From: Spirochaetales bacterium
GTDB taxonomy: Bacteria > Spirochaetota > Leptospiria > Leptospirales > Leptonemataceae
DNA length: 64,000 nt
NCBI GenBank assembly: GCA_024233935.1
Contig: JACKOY010000005.1
Span: 124,001-188,000 of the forward strand
Direction of reading: 5' to 3'
The notes under the pieces were generated by a model. The model was not told the DNA's origin. It saw nothing but the letters and a program-made list of their open reading frames with translations, and searched no databases. Shown here piece by piece: positions 41,041 through 50,727 of this stretch. Made by a program: the position numbers and the translations under genes. Numbering within the stretch: the stretch's first letter is position 1; each line of letters begins with the position of its first letter.

Positions 41041-41793
41041 ATGTCCCAAAAGACCGCCGGTGCACGCTGGCTCATGAACTTCAGATTCGCCCGGCGCCTG
41101 TTATCGATCGGCGCGCTCTGTGCGGCTGGAGCGGTGGAAGCCGGCCCGCTCCTGCCGCGCACATTCCCGACGGTCGCACCCGTTTCCGGCGAGGCCAGCA
41201 ATCTGGAACTCCGAATACCCCGGCCGAACCTGCAAACGTCCGGCGCGGAGACCGGGCCGAACGCCGACCACGAATCCGTGCGATCTCGAATCCGCTGGCG
41301 CCGATCCATGCTGTCCGCCCACCAATGGACCGGCATTCTGGCCTGGGGTTTCTGGCTGGCGACAAACCTGGCCGGCGAGCAGGCCCTGCGCGGGCTGCAT
41401 CGGCGTAACGAAGATCAGCTCAACTTTTTTCTGCTGCAGAACCCGCAGCAGAACTATCTGCTCTGGCAGGTCGCCCGCGATCATGCGGAGTGGGAATCGG
41501 GAAACGGGGACACGCACCGCAGCCTGGCAACGGCAACATGGACTCTGTACGGAGTGTCGGCAGCCCTTGCCATATTCGCCCCTTCGCGCTTTGAAGAAGC
41601 AGAACGAGAAGGCATCGACAGCATTTTTCTTCATAAGAGCCTGGCTCTGGTTCATTTTGCCGCGATGGTGGCCCTACCTTTCGTGGCCAAACGGGTGGAG
41701 CACGATGGTCCGGCCGGCGCCCGCGCCATGCAGACAATCGGCTGGACCGGCTTCGGCGCCCTGACGATGTCGGCGGTCGTCCTTTATTTCTAA
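41041..41793 (+). CDS. Membrane protein resembling a b-type cytochrome, paired with YceI
   Basis: The ~250-residue protein has a signal-like N-terminal segment and four later membrane helices. Helix ends carry histidines in the right places for heme ligation (SAHQWTGILAWGFW, FLHKSLALVHFAAM), as in cytochrome b561-like proteins, but the family is not firmly recognised. ATG 41041 is given; ATG 41074 is also possible, and neither has a clear ribosome-binding site. It lies 21 bases before the YceI-like gene, an arrangement found for b561/YceI pairs. Confidence 0.6.
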   Translation: MSQKTAGARWLMNFRFARRLLSIGALCAAGAVEAGPLLPRTFPTVAPVSGEASNLELRIPRPNLQTSGAETGPNADHESVRSRIRWRRSMLSAHQWTGILAWGFWLATNLAGEQALRGLHRRNEDQLNFFLLQNPQQNYLLWQVARDHAEWESGNGDTHRSLATATWTLYGVSAALAIFAPSRFEEAEREGIDSIFLHKSLALVHFAAMVALPFVAKRVEHDGPAGARAMQTIGWTGFGALTMSAVVLYF

Positions 41794-41814
41794 ACTGTAT
41801 TGGGAGAACAGGCC

Positions 41815-42444
41815 ATGCGATCGTACAGAAAGTGTAAAGCAGGCCGACGCCGCTGGGCCGCGTTCTGTCTGGCGGTCGCACTGGCCGGATTACCTGGTTT
41901 TGCCAGGGAGGCTCCGGCGCAGAATGCAGCAACGTTTTGGGCCCATTTCAGTGTCCATCACCCCTTGCACGAGGTGGAGGGCGATGTCCGGGAATTTCGC
42001 TGGAGCCCACCCACTCCTCATTTCGACAGCGGGTCGCAGAGCTGGGGTATCGAAACACCGGTCCACATTGAAGTGCCGGTTACGGGACTGGATACGGCCA
42101 ACCAGAATCGCGATTCACACATGCTGGAAGTCCTGCTTTTTCCCGAGTACCGGACGATTACCGTCGACGTCGAAAGTGTGCGTCACCAGGAAGCCGATCG
42201 TTATGAGATAGGCGGGCGGCTTACGATTGCGGGACGGACCCGTTCGTTCTTGAGTCCTGCGCATGCCCGCGCCGATTCGGGAAGTCTGCTGGTCGAAGGA
42301 GATCTGACCGTTCAGCTTTCGGACTTCGAGATCGAAAGGCCCTCGCTTTTGATGCTGTCCATCGACGATGTGGTGCCGGTTCATTACCGCGTCGAACTGA
42401 CGATCCCGGCAAACGCCGCAACGCTGCAAAATTCGGGAAGCTGA
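41815..42444 (+). CDS. YceI-like periplasmic protein
   Basis: The 209-residue protein has a signal peptide (cleavage near APAQN) and a YceI-like lipocalin fold: FSVHHPLHEVEG at the start, alternating strands, and ERPSLLMLSIDDVVPVHYRVEL at the end. YceI proteins bind polyisoprenoids or other amphiphiles in the periplasm. ATG 41815 has GGGAGA 8 bases upstream and is better than TTG 41800. It is paired with the b561-like gene; together they might handle a quinone-like lipid. Confidence 0.8.
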   Translation: MRSYRKCKAGRRRWAAFCLAVALAGLPGFAREAPAQNAATFWAHFSVHHPLHEVEGDVREFRWSPPTPHFDSGSQSWGIETPVHIEVPVTGLDTANQNRDSHMLEVLLFPEYRTITVDVESVRHQEADRYEIGGRLTIAGRTRSFLSPAHARADSGSLLVEGDLTVQLSDFEIERPSLLMLSIDDVVPVHYRVELTIPANAATLQNSGS

Positions 42445-42487
42445 TCGATATCATAGACCGGGCCTGCCCCATGAGGCAGGCTCGCGC

Positions 42488-42928
42488 ATGACGATAAAGA
42501 TCCAGGACATCATGAAAGCGCGGGTGATTTCGGTAACACCCCATCAGACCGTCGGCCACGCCCGGGAACTGATCACGAAAAATAAGATCAATGTGCTTCC
42601 GGTCCTGGGCCCTGAAAAAGAGGTACTCGGAATCGTTTCCAGCGCAGATTTGCTGGGCACCGGCTCCGCCTCGGCGCCCCTCAGCCAGGTTATGACGCAA
42701 TCCGTCTACACCATACCGTTGTACGCCGACGTCGAACTGGCGGCCCGCATGATGCGAAAGCACAAGATTCACCATCTGGTGGTGATCGATGAGAAGAAAC
42801 TGGCCGGAATCCTGAGTTCGTTTGACCTTCTGCAGCTGATTGAAGGTCACCGCTTCGTCATGAAAAACGCACCCACGCCGGCCAGGAACGGCGGCGGGCG
42901 CCGACGCCGCGCCGAAAGCGCATCCTAA
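42488..42928 (+). CDS. CBS-domain pair protein (second copy)
   Basis: The 146-residue protein has two CBS domains (IMKARVISVTPHQTV ... VLGIVSSADLL and VMTQSVYTIP ... LAGILSSFDLLQLI) and a basic C-terminal tail with several Arg residues. It probably binds adenine nucleotides. It follows the YceI-like gene by 43 bases and may be in its operon, and is convergent with the DUF1574-like gene. Confidence 0.9.
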   Translation: MTIKIQDIMKARVISVTPHQTVGHARELITKNKINVLPVLGPEKEVLGIVSSADLLGTGSASAPLSQVMTQSVYTIPLYADVELAARMMRKHKIHHLVVIDEKKLAGILSSFDLLQLIEGHRFVMKNAPTPARNGGGRRRRAESAS

Positions 42929-42934
42929 AGGCTT

Positions 42935-44191
42935 TCAACGCGAAGGCGCATCCAGGTTGAGCATGGCTTTGATGCGGGGTATAATTTCATTCTGGATCTC
43001 GACGTTCAGCTGCCGCGCGCCTTCGCAGCTCAGATGCACCTGATCGACAAAGAGCGCCCGATCCATGAACTGGTTGCGTAGCTCCAGACTCTGGATATGA
43101 GGACGGTTTCGGATGTATTGTTCGAACCCCTGACGGAACTCCCGGTAATTGCGGCTGTCGCGCTGGTAGTCCGGAAAAGGCGCAGTCACATAGACAATCG
43201 GGATATCGAGCGAATCGGCGTACTTTTCAAAGTCCTGAAACACCGAAAAATCCGTGGGACCGGGCGTCGCGCCCATGTTCGTGAACTGCTCCACGGTCTT
43301 TTCACGTATGGTATGCAATAAGAACAGTTCGCGCGGTTCGACCCGATTGCCTATGTTTGTGAAACCATTGTGCTCTTCTCGAAATGCTTCGAAGGACTGG
43401 TTGTCCTGAATCGCTCCGGGTGGAACTTCACAGCCGTTTGAGTGCAGAGCAGAGCAGGAACAGCGGGGTTCGTAAAATCCGGTTTCGATGCGTTGGTAGT
43501 GGGCGTAGGACGGGGCGCGCGCAATCGCGTCTCTGTATTTGAAGGTGGCGTACAATAACGGCACGCTCTGACCCAGAAGGAACACTGCCTCGGGTCCCCG
43601 GTATTGTTGCAAAAGCTCCGACGGAGAAAACAGAAACAGGTAACGCTGGGAAAAGAACTTCCAGTGCAGCTGACGGCTGAGCGGATCGTCGGCTACGGGC
43701 CCCGAAGCGGGGTCGAAACTGCGTTCGCCTGAAATGCGCCCTATGGTTCGTCCGTACAGGTAGTCCGCCATGGACATGTCCGGTTCCAGGTAACCGCTGA
43801 GGGATGGGTCGGCCACAAGTGAATCGCCGGGTCCCGAACCGATCAAAAGCGGGCTGGCCGCCAGAATCAGACCGTCCGGTTTGCGATTCCCGGCTTCCAG
43901 ATACTTCTCCAGAAAGAATTTGAAGTAGCGAGAGCCCATGCCCGGCAGACTGAAGTTGTATACATCCCGGTGGGGACCGGGATCGAAAGACATGCTTCGT
44001 GAGTCGCCGAGTATAATCAGACGATACTGACCGTCTCCGGATTCAACCTTACGACGCGTGGAATCGATGAGGAATTGCTCGGTTGGCAACAGAAAGCGCA
44101 CCGGCAAAGCACGAACCAGAAGCTCTGTGAGAAAAACAAGCGCTCCCAGCAGCAACAGAATGTTTCTGTATTTTCTTCGGTTTTCGTCCAT
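42935..44191 (-). CDS. DUF1574-type SGNH protein, partner of MBOAT
   Basis: The 418-residue protein has an N-terminal membrane helix (9-28) and an SGNH-like domain: block I ILGDSRSMSFD (Ser about 64) and the C-terminal DQVHLSCEGAR. This matches the Leptospira DUF1574 family, whose genes sit beside MBOAT acyltransferases, like AlgX/AlgJ beside AlgI. It follows the MBOAT at 44219 by 27 bases. The pair should acylate an extracytoplasmic glycan. Confidence 0.85.
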   Translation of the reverse strand: MDENRRKYRNILLLLGALVFLTELLVRALPVRFLLPTEQFLIDSTRRKVESGDGQYRLIILGDSRSMSFDPGPHRDVYNFSLPGMGSRYFKFFLEKYLEAGNRKPDGLILAASPLLIGSGPGDSLVADPSLSGYLEPDMSMADYLYGRTIGRISGERSFDPASGPVADDPLSRQLHWKFFSQRYLFLFSPSELLQQYRGPEAVFLLGQSVPLLYATFKYRDAIARAPSYAHYQRIETGFYEPRCSCSALHSNGCEVPPGAIQDNQSFEAFREEHNGFTNIGNRVEPRELFLLHTIREKTVEQFTNMGATPGPTDFSVFQDFEKYADSLDIPIVYVTAPFPDYQRDSRNYREFRQGFEQYIRNRPHIQSLELRNQFMDRALFVDQVHLSCEGARQLNVEIQNEIIPRIKAMLNLDAPSR

Positions 44192-44218
44192 AATGATTAC
44201 CGCCGGATCACCGTTACG

Positions 44219-45751
44219 TTAGAATGCGAAGTAGATCACCGCCTTTCCAAATACTCCTTTCACAATGATCAAAAGCAAAAGAACGAACGAAACAGTCACA
44301 AAAAGCCAGGTGCCGCGTTCCACGATCCAATCTGCTTTTCCGAAGCGCAGATGCATGGCGTCCAGAATCAAAAGGGGGCCCAGGTAGCGCGCAATCGCAA
44401 TGCCGTATTCCGGTACCGACGACAAGGCCATTGCCGCAGGCACGCTGTCCGCCTGGAACTGAAACATAGCGCCGTACAAATCGATCGCATGCCCCAAATC
44501 GTAGGCCCGGAAAAACACGGCCGCGATCACGAAAGAAAGAAACGTAAACAGAGTACTGATACTGCGATAAGAAATGGCCGAAAGACCGGGACTCTCTTTC
44601 CAGCGCTGGATGCGGTCAAAGCGCTTCAGCCAGCGGGACACAATCAGGTAGGCCACCAGAACCACGCCGTTGCTCACACCCCACAGAACGAAGGTCCAGC
44701 TTGCTCCATGCCAGAGGCCGGACATGAAAAATACAACCAGGATGTTGCGGTACTGGTAAAGTGGACCGGCTCTCGAACCACCCAATGGGATATAGAGATA
44801 GTCTGTGAGCCAGCGATTCAACGTCACATGCCAGCGGTTGTACAAATCGCCGGGATCCCGCGCATACTGCGGACAGGAGAAGTTCTCGCTGAGTTCAAAG
44901 CCCATCAAAAGCGCCGTGCCCCGGGCAATATTCGAATAGCCCCCAAAATCGCAGTAGACCTGCATCACAAAGGCAAGGGTCGCCAGAAACACACGCATCG
45001 AACCCAAATTCTGGCTCAGGTCTCCGGATTGCTCGTAGGCGGCCCGGGTCGGCAGGTAGACCTGGTCCACCAACTCGCCCAGGTGGTCGGCCACGTAGAC
45101 TTTCATGAAGTAACCAAGCAGCAAGAGCCAGATACCCCGCACCGCATTGCGCGCCGTCAGGCTGCGTTCGCTGTCGATCTGCGGTTGTAGGTCCTTCGCG
45201 CGTTCGATTGGCCCGGCGACAAGCTGCGGAAAAAAACAAACAAAGAGTGCAAAGTTCAACAGACTGCGCTCGGGTTTGGCCACGCCCCGATACACATCAA
45301 TCGAGTAAGACATGGTCTGAAAGGTATAGAAGCTGATGCCAACCGGAAGAACAAGGCGGAGATAAAGCGACTCCCCGTCCAGAAGAAGCGCCCCCCAGCC
45401 GAAGACCTCATAGAGTGCGTGGCAGGCCGAAACCAGGCTCCCGGCAAAGAAGTCGTAGTACTTAAACACTCCCAGCAGGGACAGATTCAACACCACCGAA
45501 ATGCCGAGCAGCAGCTTACGCTTAAAGGCGCCTTCGGTGACGGCGAGCCGGTGCGCGACCACGTAGTCGATGATCGTGCTCGCCAGGATAAGGCCCAGGT
45601 AAAGCCAATCCCACCATCCGTAAAAGAAGTACGATGCAAAAAGCAAAAGCACGTTCTGGACGCGGCGCGTGGCCGGCAACAGAATGGTCGACCAGTACAG
45701 GAACAACACCGCCACAAAGAAAAAGAAGAATACAGAAGAGTTAAAAATCAT
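44219..45751 (-). CDS. MBOAT-family O-acyltransferase (AlgI-like)
   Basis: The 510-residue protein has the MBOAT layout: N-terminal MIFNSSVFFFFFVAVLFLYW, LPVGISFYTFQTMSYSIDVYRG, FFPQLVAGPIERAKDL, DLYNRWHVTLNRWLTDYLYIPLGG and SGLWHGASW with the catalytic His. It differs from the other two MBOATs in the window (YNRWH instead of FWRRWH, C-terminus VIYFAF), so it is not a recent duplicate of them. It is first in an operon with the DUF1574-like gene. Confidence 0.93.
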   Translation of the reverse strand: MIFNSSVFFFFFVAVLFLYWSTILLPATRRVQNVLLLFASYFFYGWWDWLYLGLILASTIIDYVVAHRLAVTEGAFKRKLLLGISVVLNLSLLGVFKYYDFFAGSLVSACHALYEVFGWGALLLDGESLYLRLVLPVGISFYTFQTMSYSIDVYRGVAKPERSLLNFALFVCFFPQLVAGPIERAKDLQPQIDSERSLTARNAVRGIWLLLLGYFMKVYVADHLGELVDQVYLPTRAAYEQSGDLSQNLGSMRVFLATLAFVMQVYCDFGGYSNIARGTALLMGFELSENFSCPQYARDPGDLYNRWHVTLNRWLTDYLYIPLGGSRAGPLYQYRNILVVFFMSGLWHGASWTFVLWGVSNGVVLVAYLIVSRWLKRFDRIQRWKESPGLSAISYRSISTLFTFLSFVIAAVFFRAYDLGHAIDLYGAMFQFQADSVPAAMALSSVPEYGIAIARYLGPLLILDAMHLRFGKADWIVERGTWLFVTVSFVLLLLIIVKGVFGKAVIYFAF

Positions 45752-45950
45752 CGCGGTGTGCTGAAGCAGCCCGCGAAAGGATCAGGGATTCAAGCCATTT
45801 TTCGGTCACAGGTCCGCTTTATGGAGAACGACGAAGGTGCTGCGTAAAAAGTTGCCTTCCCAAAAAGGCACGATTCGCATCGCGTCAAAACTCTCCCGTG
45901 CTGGCCATCTGGCCCGGGCGGGCCTTTCTTCCTGATGTGAGTCGCAAAAC

Positions 45951-47258
45951 ATGAAAGGTGAAGATTCTCTTCTGGTCTCCGCTGTGGCGCGCTTTTTTGC
46001 GTTGGGCGGCGCGGTCGGTCGGCTGGCTTCCGCTCTGGTTTTCCAGCAGGTCCTTTCCCCGGCACGCAGCGCCGAGACCCGCCAGGAAAAGTTGCTGGCC
46101 ACCCTGGTACGGCATACCGGCGAAATCACGGGCCTTTTGGGGCGGCTCAAAGGCGGCGCCATGAAGATCGGACAGATGCTTTCGCTTCAGGAGGGGTTGC
46201 TGCCGCCGGAAGTCACGGCGATTCTCTCCGCCCTACAACGCGATGCGCCTTCGCTTCCGTTTTCCCGGCTTCGCGATCGTTTTGAAGCCGAATTGCCCGA
46301 ACACCGGCTGCTTTTTGAATCGGTGGCGGAGCAACCGCTTGCCGCCGCGTCCATAGGTCAGGTGCATCGGGCCGTTCTGAAAGATGGCCGCGAGGTAGTT
46401 ATCAAGGTTCAGTATCCGTCGATGGAATCGATTGTGCGAAGCGACCTGAAGAACCTGCGCCAGCTGTTTCGAATCTTTGGCGGCTTTATTGCGGTCGACC
46501 TGGATCCCATTTGGGACGAAGTCGGAGAGCGATTGAACGAGGAACTGGACTATGAGCGGGAGGGCCGGCAGCAACAGGCATTTCGGGAACGCTTTTCAGA
46601 TGAACCGCGAATTCACGTACCGGACGTGATTTTCGAAGCGAGCACACGCTCTATCCTCACCACCACCTATGAACCGGGCGAAAGCCTTTCACAAAAAGCC
46701 CGGGCGGACCAAAACGAACGTGATGCGGTGGGGGCCCTGCTTTTTGAATTTCTGCTCGAGCAGATTTTTGTGCACCAGATTTTGCACGCCGATCCGCATC
46801 CCGGCAACTTTGCGTTTCGACCGGATGGAACTCTGATCCTGTACGACTTCGGGAGCATTAAGCAGGTGCCGGACTTTCTCCTGAGCGGATACAGAAAACT
46901 GCTGCGCGCCGGTATGGAAAACGCGCCCGAACAAATTCCGGGCATTCTGAAGACGATGCGCGTGCACCATCAAGATGGAACGCCCATCAAACTTGAGATT
47001 GTGCGCGACTACCTTTCGGCCTTCAGTCCGATTTTCGGCTCCCGTTATCGTTTTGGCGCCGACGACGATCTACTGGAAAAAGCAATTACGCTGGGCAGGC
47101 GTTACTGGCTGGAGGCCCTGGGTGTGGTTTTTCCGCCCGACGTGATCTTTATTGATCGTACGGTGGCGGGCACTCTGGGCAACCTCCGCAGCCTGCGTGC
47201 GGAAAGCGACTGGCGCCGGCTACTCGAGAAACACGCTGCACCCGCAGGCGTCAGCTAA
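45951..47258 (+). CDS. ABC1/UbiB-family atypical kinase-like protein
   Basis: The 435-residue protein shows the ABC1 signature: KIGQ (72-75), the Ala-rich loop AAASIGQVHR (131-140), invariant Lys in VIKVQYP (152), HADPHPGNF and YDFGSIK. UbiB/ADCK proteins act as ATPases supporting ubiquinone or lipid metabolism rather than as protein kinases. There is no clear C-terminal membrane helix. The start at 45951 is ATG. The gene is convergent with msrAB. Whether it serves menaquinone/ubiquinone synthesis or lipid transport is open. Confidence 0.92.
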   Translation: MKGEDSLLVSAVARFFALGGAVGRLASALVFQQVLSPARSAETRQEKLLATLVRHTGEITGLLGRLKGGAMKIGQMLSLQEGLLPPEVTAILSALQRDAPSLPFSRLRDRFEAELPEHRLLFESVAEQPLAAASIGQVHRAVLKDGREVVIKVQYPSMESIVRSDLKNLRQLFRIFGGFIAVDLDPIWDEVGERLNEELDYEREGRQQQAFRERFSDEPRIHVPDVIFEASTRSILTTTYEPGESLSQKARADQNERDAVGALLFEFLLEQIFVHQILHADPHPGNFAFRPDGTLILYDFGSIKQVPDFLLSGYRKLLRAGMENAPEQIPGILKTMRVHHQDGTPIKLEIVRDYLSAFSPIFGSRYRFGADDDLLEKAITLGRRYWLEALGVVFPPDVIFIDRTVAGTLGNLRSLRAESDWRRLLEKHAAPAGVS

Positions 47259-47270
47259 GAACCCGGCATT

Positions 47271-48377
47271 CTACTCGCCCCGGGAAAAGAGACCGAGATA
47301 CTCGCCGTAACCCTCTTGATTTAGCCGGGAAACCGGAACAAAACGCAACGCGGCGCTGTTGATGCAGTAGCGCAATCCGGTCGGTGCAGGGCCATCGGGA
47401 AATAGATGGCCGAGATGCGAATCGGCGTGGCGGCTGCGAACTTCCGTGCGCACCATTCCAAAACTGCGGTCCGTATGTTCAACGACGTGATCGGCGACAA
47501 GCGGCCGCGTAAAACTCGGCCAGCCGGTGCCCGATTCGAACTTGTCTATTGAGCTGAAGAGGGGCTCACCCGAAACCACATCGACGTAAATTCCCTCTGC
47601 GTGGTTGTCCCAGTATTCATTTCGGAAGGGCGGCTCGGTAGCATCTTCCTGGGTCACGCGGTACTGAAGCGCGGTCAGCCTTTCGCGAAGCACGGCCTCG
47701 GCCGGCTTTTGAAAGTTGCGCCATCGATCTTCACCACCGTGACCGAAACGCTGTGCCCCTGAGTCGGATGAACCCCAAATGCGCTCCAGGAATTGATCAC
47801 GACCGGAACCGCGTCTGTAGCGGTAGTAATGATCGGAATGGGTCTTGTAAAAGTCCTGGTGATAGTCCTCGGCCGCATAGAAATTTCGGAAAGGCAGGAT
47901 CGGAGTTACGATGGCCCGATCGAATCGGCCCGACTCCTCAAGTTCGCGCTTTGATCGCTCCGCCGCCTGGCGCTGGGCGTCGTTGTAGAACCAGATTGCC
48001 GTGCGATATTGATCGCCGCGGTCCACGAACTGCCCGCCGTCGTCGGTCGGATCTATTTGTCTCCAGAAAACATTGAGCAACTCTTCATAGCTCACCTGAC
48101 GGGGGTCGAAAGTGACCTCGACCGCCTCGCGGTGATGGGTCAGGCCGTAGGAAACCTGCTCGTAGGACGGGTTCTCCTCCGGACCGCCGGCATAACCGGA
48201 TACCACAGCAATCACTCCGGTCAGGTGCTCGAAGGGCGGTTCCATGCACCAGAAACAACCGCCCGCAAAAAGCGCTTTGGCTGTTGGCGCGTCGGCCCGG
48301 GCGTCACAATGCGCTCCCGGAAGCAGCATGGTGAACGCAACAAGAACGAGAAAAAGGAATCTATAGCTGGATTTCAT
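47271..48377 (-). CDS. msrAB: Bifunctional methionine sulfoxide reductase MsrA/MsrB, secreted
   Basis: The 368-residue protein begins with a signal peptide with lipobox-like PGAHC. The MsrA part (about 33-200) has GCFWCMEPPFE with the catalytic Cys, and the MsrB part (about 235-365) has SGTGWPSF and the catalytic RYCINSAALRF. The normal zinc CxxC pairs of MsrB are missing; this occurs in some MsrB forms. It reduces both sulfoxide diastereomers in envelope proteins. ATG at 48377 is chosen over the TTG two codons earlier. No electron-donor gene (MsrA-associated TlpA or CcdA) is seen next to it. Confidence 0.93.
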   Translation of the reverse strand: MKSSYRFLFLVLVAFTMLLPGAHCDARADAPTAKALFAGGCFWCMEPPFEHLTGVIAVVSGYAGGPEENPSYEQVSYGLTHHREAVEVTFDPRQVSYEELLNVFWRQIDPTDDGGQFVDRGDQYRTAIWFYNDAQRQAAERSKRELEESGRFDRAIVTPILPFRNFYAAEDYHQDFYKTHSDHYYRYRRGSGRDQFLERIWGSSDSGAQRFGHGGEDRWRNFQKPAEAVLRERLTALQYRVTQEDATEPPFRNEYWDNHAEGIYVDVVSGEPLFSSIDKFESGTGWPSFTRPLVADHVVEHTDRSFGMVRTEVRSRHADSHLGHLFPDGPAPTGLRYCINSAALRFVPVSRLNQEGYGEYLGLFSRGE

Positions 48378-48454
48378 AAGCAACCGACAGTTAGACGCTG
48401 CTTTTCAGAATAAGTCACAGCGATTCGATTGCAAAGAGAAAAGCCGGCCAGCGT

Positions 48455-50584
48455 TCAGGCTTCGGCGGCTTTCCCGCGGTTCCGGTCCGAAGGGCGCCGT
48501 GTGCCCGGTCGCTTGAGCTCCCCCGAACGGCCGGCCGGACCGCGTCCACTTCCGGAGGGCGTCCGGCGACTGCTGGCCTGCGGCCTTTTTGCCGTTGCGT
48601 GCCCGGCGGACCGGGGACCTTTTCGACCCGGACGACCCGCTGCCGAAGGTCCGGGCCCACGGGCCCCGCCGGGCTTTCGCGTCGTTCGTTCCGTGACGTC
48701 CCGCTTCGGCCGCGCGTAGCCTGTATCCGGGCCGTCCACGCGAATGGCGATCTTTCGATTGCAGATGTGTACGTTCTTTAAGTGCTGGAAAATTTCCTTT
48801 GGCATGCCGTCTGGAAGTTCGATGGTGCTGTGATCGGCCTCAATTCGTATGGCGCCGATGTATCGACTTTCGAGCCCGGCTTCGTTGGCGATGGCCCCCA
48901 CTATATTGCGGGCTTCGACTCCGTGTTCGCGTCCGACTTCGATGCGATAGCGCACCGTGGGCATGGCGCCATCGTCGCCTCCCGCTTCGCGGCTCTTCTT
49001 TCGAATTTTCAGCCGGGGACTCTTATCGCCTTCCGACGGCTGCGCGTGCGCGGCCCGCCCCGTGGCCGCTTCCCGCGGCGCTTTTTTTTGCCGCCCCGCG
49101 GTATCGTCGCGCTGCTTCGAACGTTCCGTTCGCCCGGCGGATCGGGTTTCCGATCGGGATTCAAATCGGTCTTTGCGCTCCCTCGACTCGGAGCGGCGTC
49201 CGGATGAAGGGGCTGTCCGCTCGACCGGAGCAGCGATGGCGGAACTGTCGGAAGACAAAAGAGAGAGGGCCGCCGCAAGCAACCTGGGCTCAATCTGGAG
49301 CTCGCGCGTAATCTCATCGACCAGATCAAGGGCACCCTGGGCCGAGTCGTCGGCAATCAGGCTGGCAATTTTTTCGCGCAGACGGGCCCGCCGGCTCCGC
49401 ACAACGTCAGCCGGAGTCGGAATCTCCATGGGATCCATTTTCTGACTGATAGCGCGCTGGATACTTTGCAGCATGCGTTGTTCCCGGGGTGTCACGAAGA
49501 GTATGGCTTCACCGTTTCGTCCCGCCCGACCCGTACGGCCGATGCGGTGCACGTAAGCTTCCGCATCCGCGGGCATGTCATAGTTGATTACCAGACCGAC
49601 GCGCTCTACGTCGAGGCCCCGGGCCGCAACATCGGTCGCGATCAAAACATCAAGGCGCCCGGAGCGAAAGCGATCGATGGTTTTTTCGCGCTGGGCCTGA
49701 GTCATATCGCCGTTCAAAGCCGCCGTGGAATGGCCGCGCGCTTCGAGCTTTTCGGCCAGTTCGGTGCTCGCGTTTCTGGTTCGGACAAACACAATTGCCG
49801 CATCGAAACCCTCAAGCTCAAGCAGGCGCGTAATCGCTTCCAGCTTTTCGCGCACCGGAAGCAAAATATAGCGCTGGTGGATGGTCGTGACGGCGGTGCG
49901 GGTGGTCGCGGTGCGAATCTCGACCGGATCTTTCAGGCGGTCGCTCGCGATCTTCTGAATGGCGCGCGGCATGGTAGCCGAAAAAAGACCAATCTGCGCG
50001 CTGGTAGGCACTTTGCCCAGGATCCACTCGACATCTTCGAGAAAGCCCATGTTGAGCATCTCGTCGGCTTCGTCGAGCACCAGACTGCGCAATCCATCGA
50101 TCTTGAGTGTGCCGCGTCGCAAATGATCAATCACGCGACCCGGGGTGCCAACGATTACGTGAACGCCACGACGCAGCCGACGCAGTTGATGTTCAATGGC
50201 CTGTCCCCCGTAAACGGGCAGAACGTGAATGGTCCCCAAAAAGCGCGCGTAGGCAACAATCGCTTCGGCCACCTGAATGGCCAGCTCGCGGGTCGGCGTC
50301 AGCACCATCAGCTGCGGGCTTTCGTTTTCGATGTCGAGACGCGCCAGCATCGGCAGCGCGAACGCAGCGGTTTTACCGGTGCCGGTCTCGGCCTGGCCGG
50401 TGATATCCCGGCCGGCAAGCAACGGTGGAATGCAGGCCGTCTGGACTGGAGAGGGAGCCTCGTAACCCAGGGACGCGATTGCTCTTAGAAGCGGTTCTGG
50501 AAGGCCCAGTCCCTCAAAGCCGATGGACTCAGGTTGTGATTGTATGCTCACGGATAGCCGACCCCGCCGGCTCGGAATGACCAT
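48455..50584 (-). CDS. deaD: DEAD-box RNA helicase (CsdA/DeaD-like)
   Basis: The ~709-residue helicase has all motifs: Q motif FEGLGLPEPL..PSPVQ, Walker A AETGTGKT, DEAD (VLDEADEML), SAT and HRIGRTGRAGR. Behind the core (about 440) comes a basic linker, then a DbpA-type RNA-binding domain (RYRIEVGREHGV...IEADHSTIELPDGMP, KIAIR), and a long Arg/Gly/Pro-rich tail. This layout is of the cold-shock helicase CsdA. The start is not certain: ATG 50584 (given) or GTG 50551; the longer frame to 50752 looks non-coding. It is divergent from glpD. Confidence 0.92.
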   Translation of the reverse strand: MVIPSRRGRLSVSIQSQPESIGFEGLGLPEPLLRAIASLGYEAPSPVQTACIPPLLAGRDITGQAETGTGKTAAFALPMLARLDIENESPQLMVLTPTRELAIQVAEAIVAYARFLGTIHVLPVYGGQAIEHQLRRLRRGVHVIVGTPGRVIDHLRRGTLKIDGLRSLVLDEADEMLNMGFLEDVEWILGKVPTSAQIGLFSATMPRAIQKIASDRLKDPVEIRTATTRTAVTTIHQRYILLPVREKLEAITRLLELEGFDAAIVFVRTRNASTELAEKLEARGHSTAALNGDMTQAQREKTIDRFRSGRLDVLIATDVAARGLDVERVGLVINYDMPADAEAYVHRIGRTGRAGRNGEAILFVTPREQRMLQSIQRAISQKMDPMEIPTPADVVRSRRARLREKIASLIADDSAQGALDLVDEITRELQIEPRLLAAALSLLSSDSSAIAAPVERTAPSSGRRSESRERKDRFESRSETRSAGRTERSKQRDDTAGRQKKAPREAATGRAAHAQPSEGDKSPRLKIRKKSREAGGDDGAMPTVRYRIEVGREHGVEARNIVGAIANEAGLESRYIGAIRIEADHSTIELPDGMPKEIFQHLKNVHICNRKIAIRVDGPDTGYARPKRDVTERTTRKPGGARGPGPSAAGRPGRKGPRSAGHATAKRPQASSRRTPSGSGRGPAGRSGELKRPGTRRPSDRNRGKAAEA

Positions 50585-50727
50585 GAGCGCTTTTCGACCG
50601 ATAGCCGTAAACCACTTCTCGAAGCACATGTTTGGAACAGTGGCAGTCACGCTTGAAACGCGCATGGCATGAGGAAAATCATGGAAAACGGACGGCCGGA
50701 GGCGGATGGTTCGTGAAGAGGGCCGAT

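Noticed and set aside
44075..45190. 371-codon plus-strand frame opposite the third MBOAT
   Set aside because: Rich in His, Gln, Arg and Lys without membrane helices or motifs; a shadow of the MBOAT gene.
49466..50488. 340-codon plus-strand frame opposite the DEAD-box helicase
   Set aside because: The helicase motifs on the minus strand are unambiguous; the plus frame has none.
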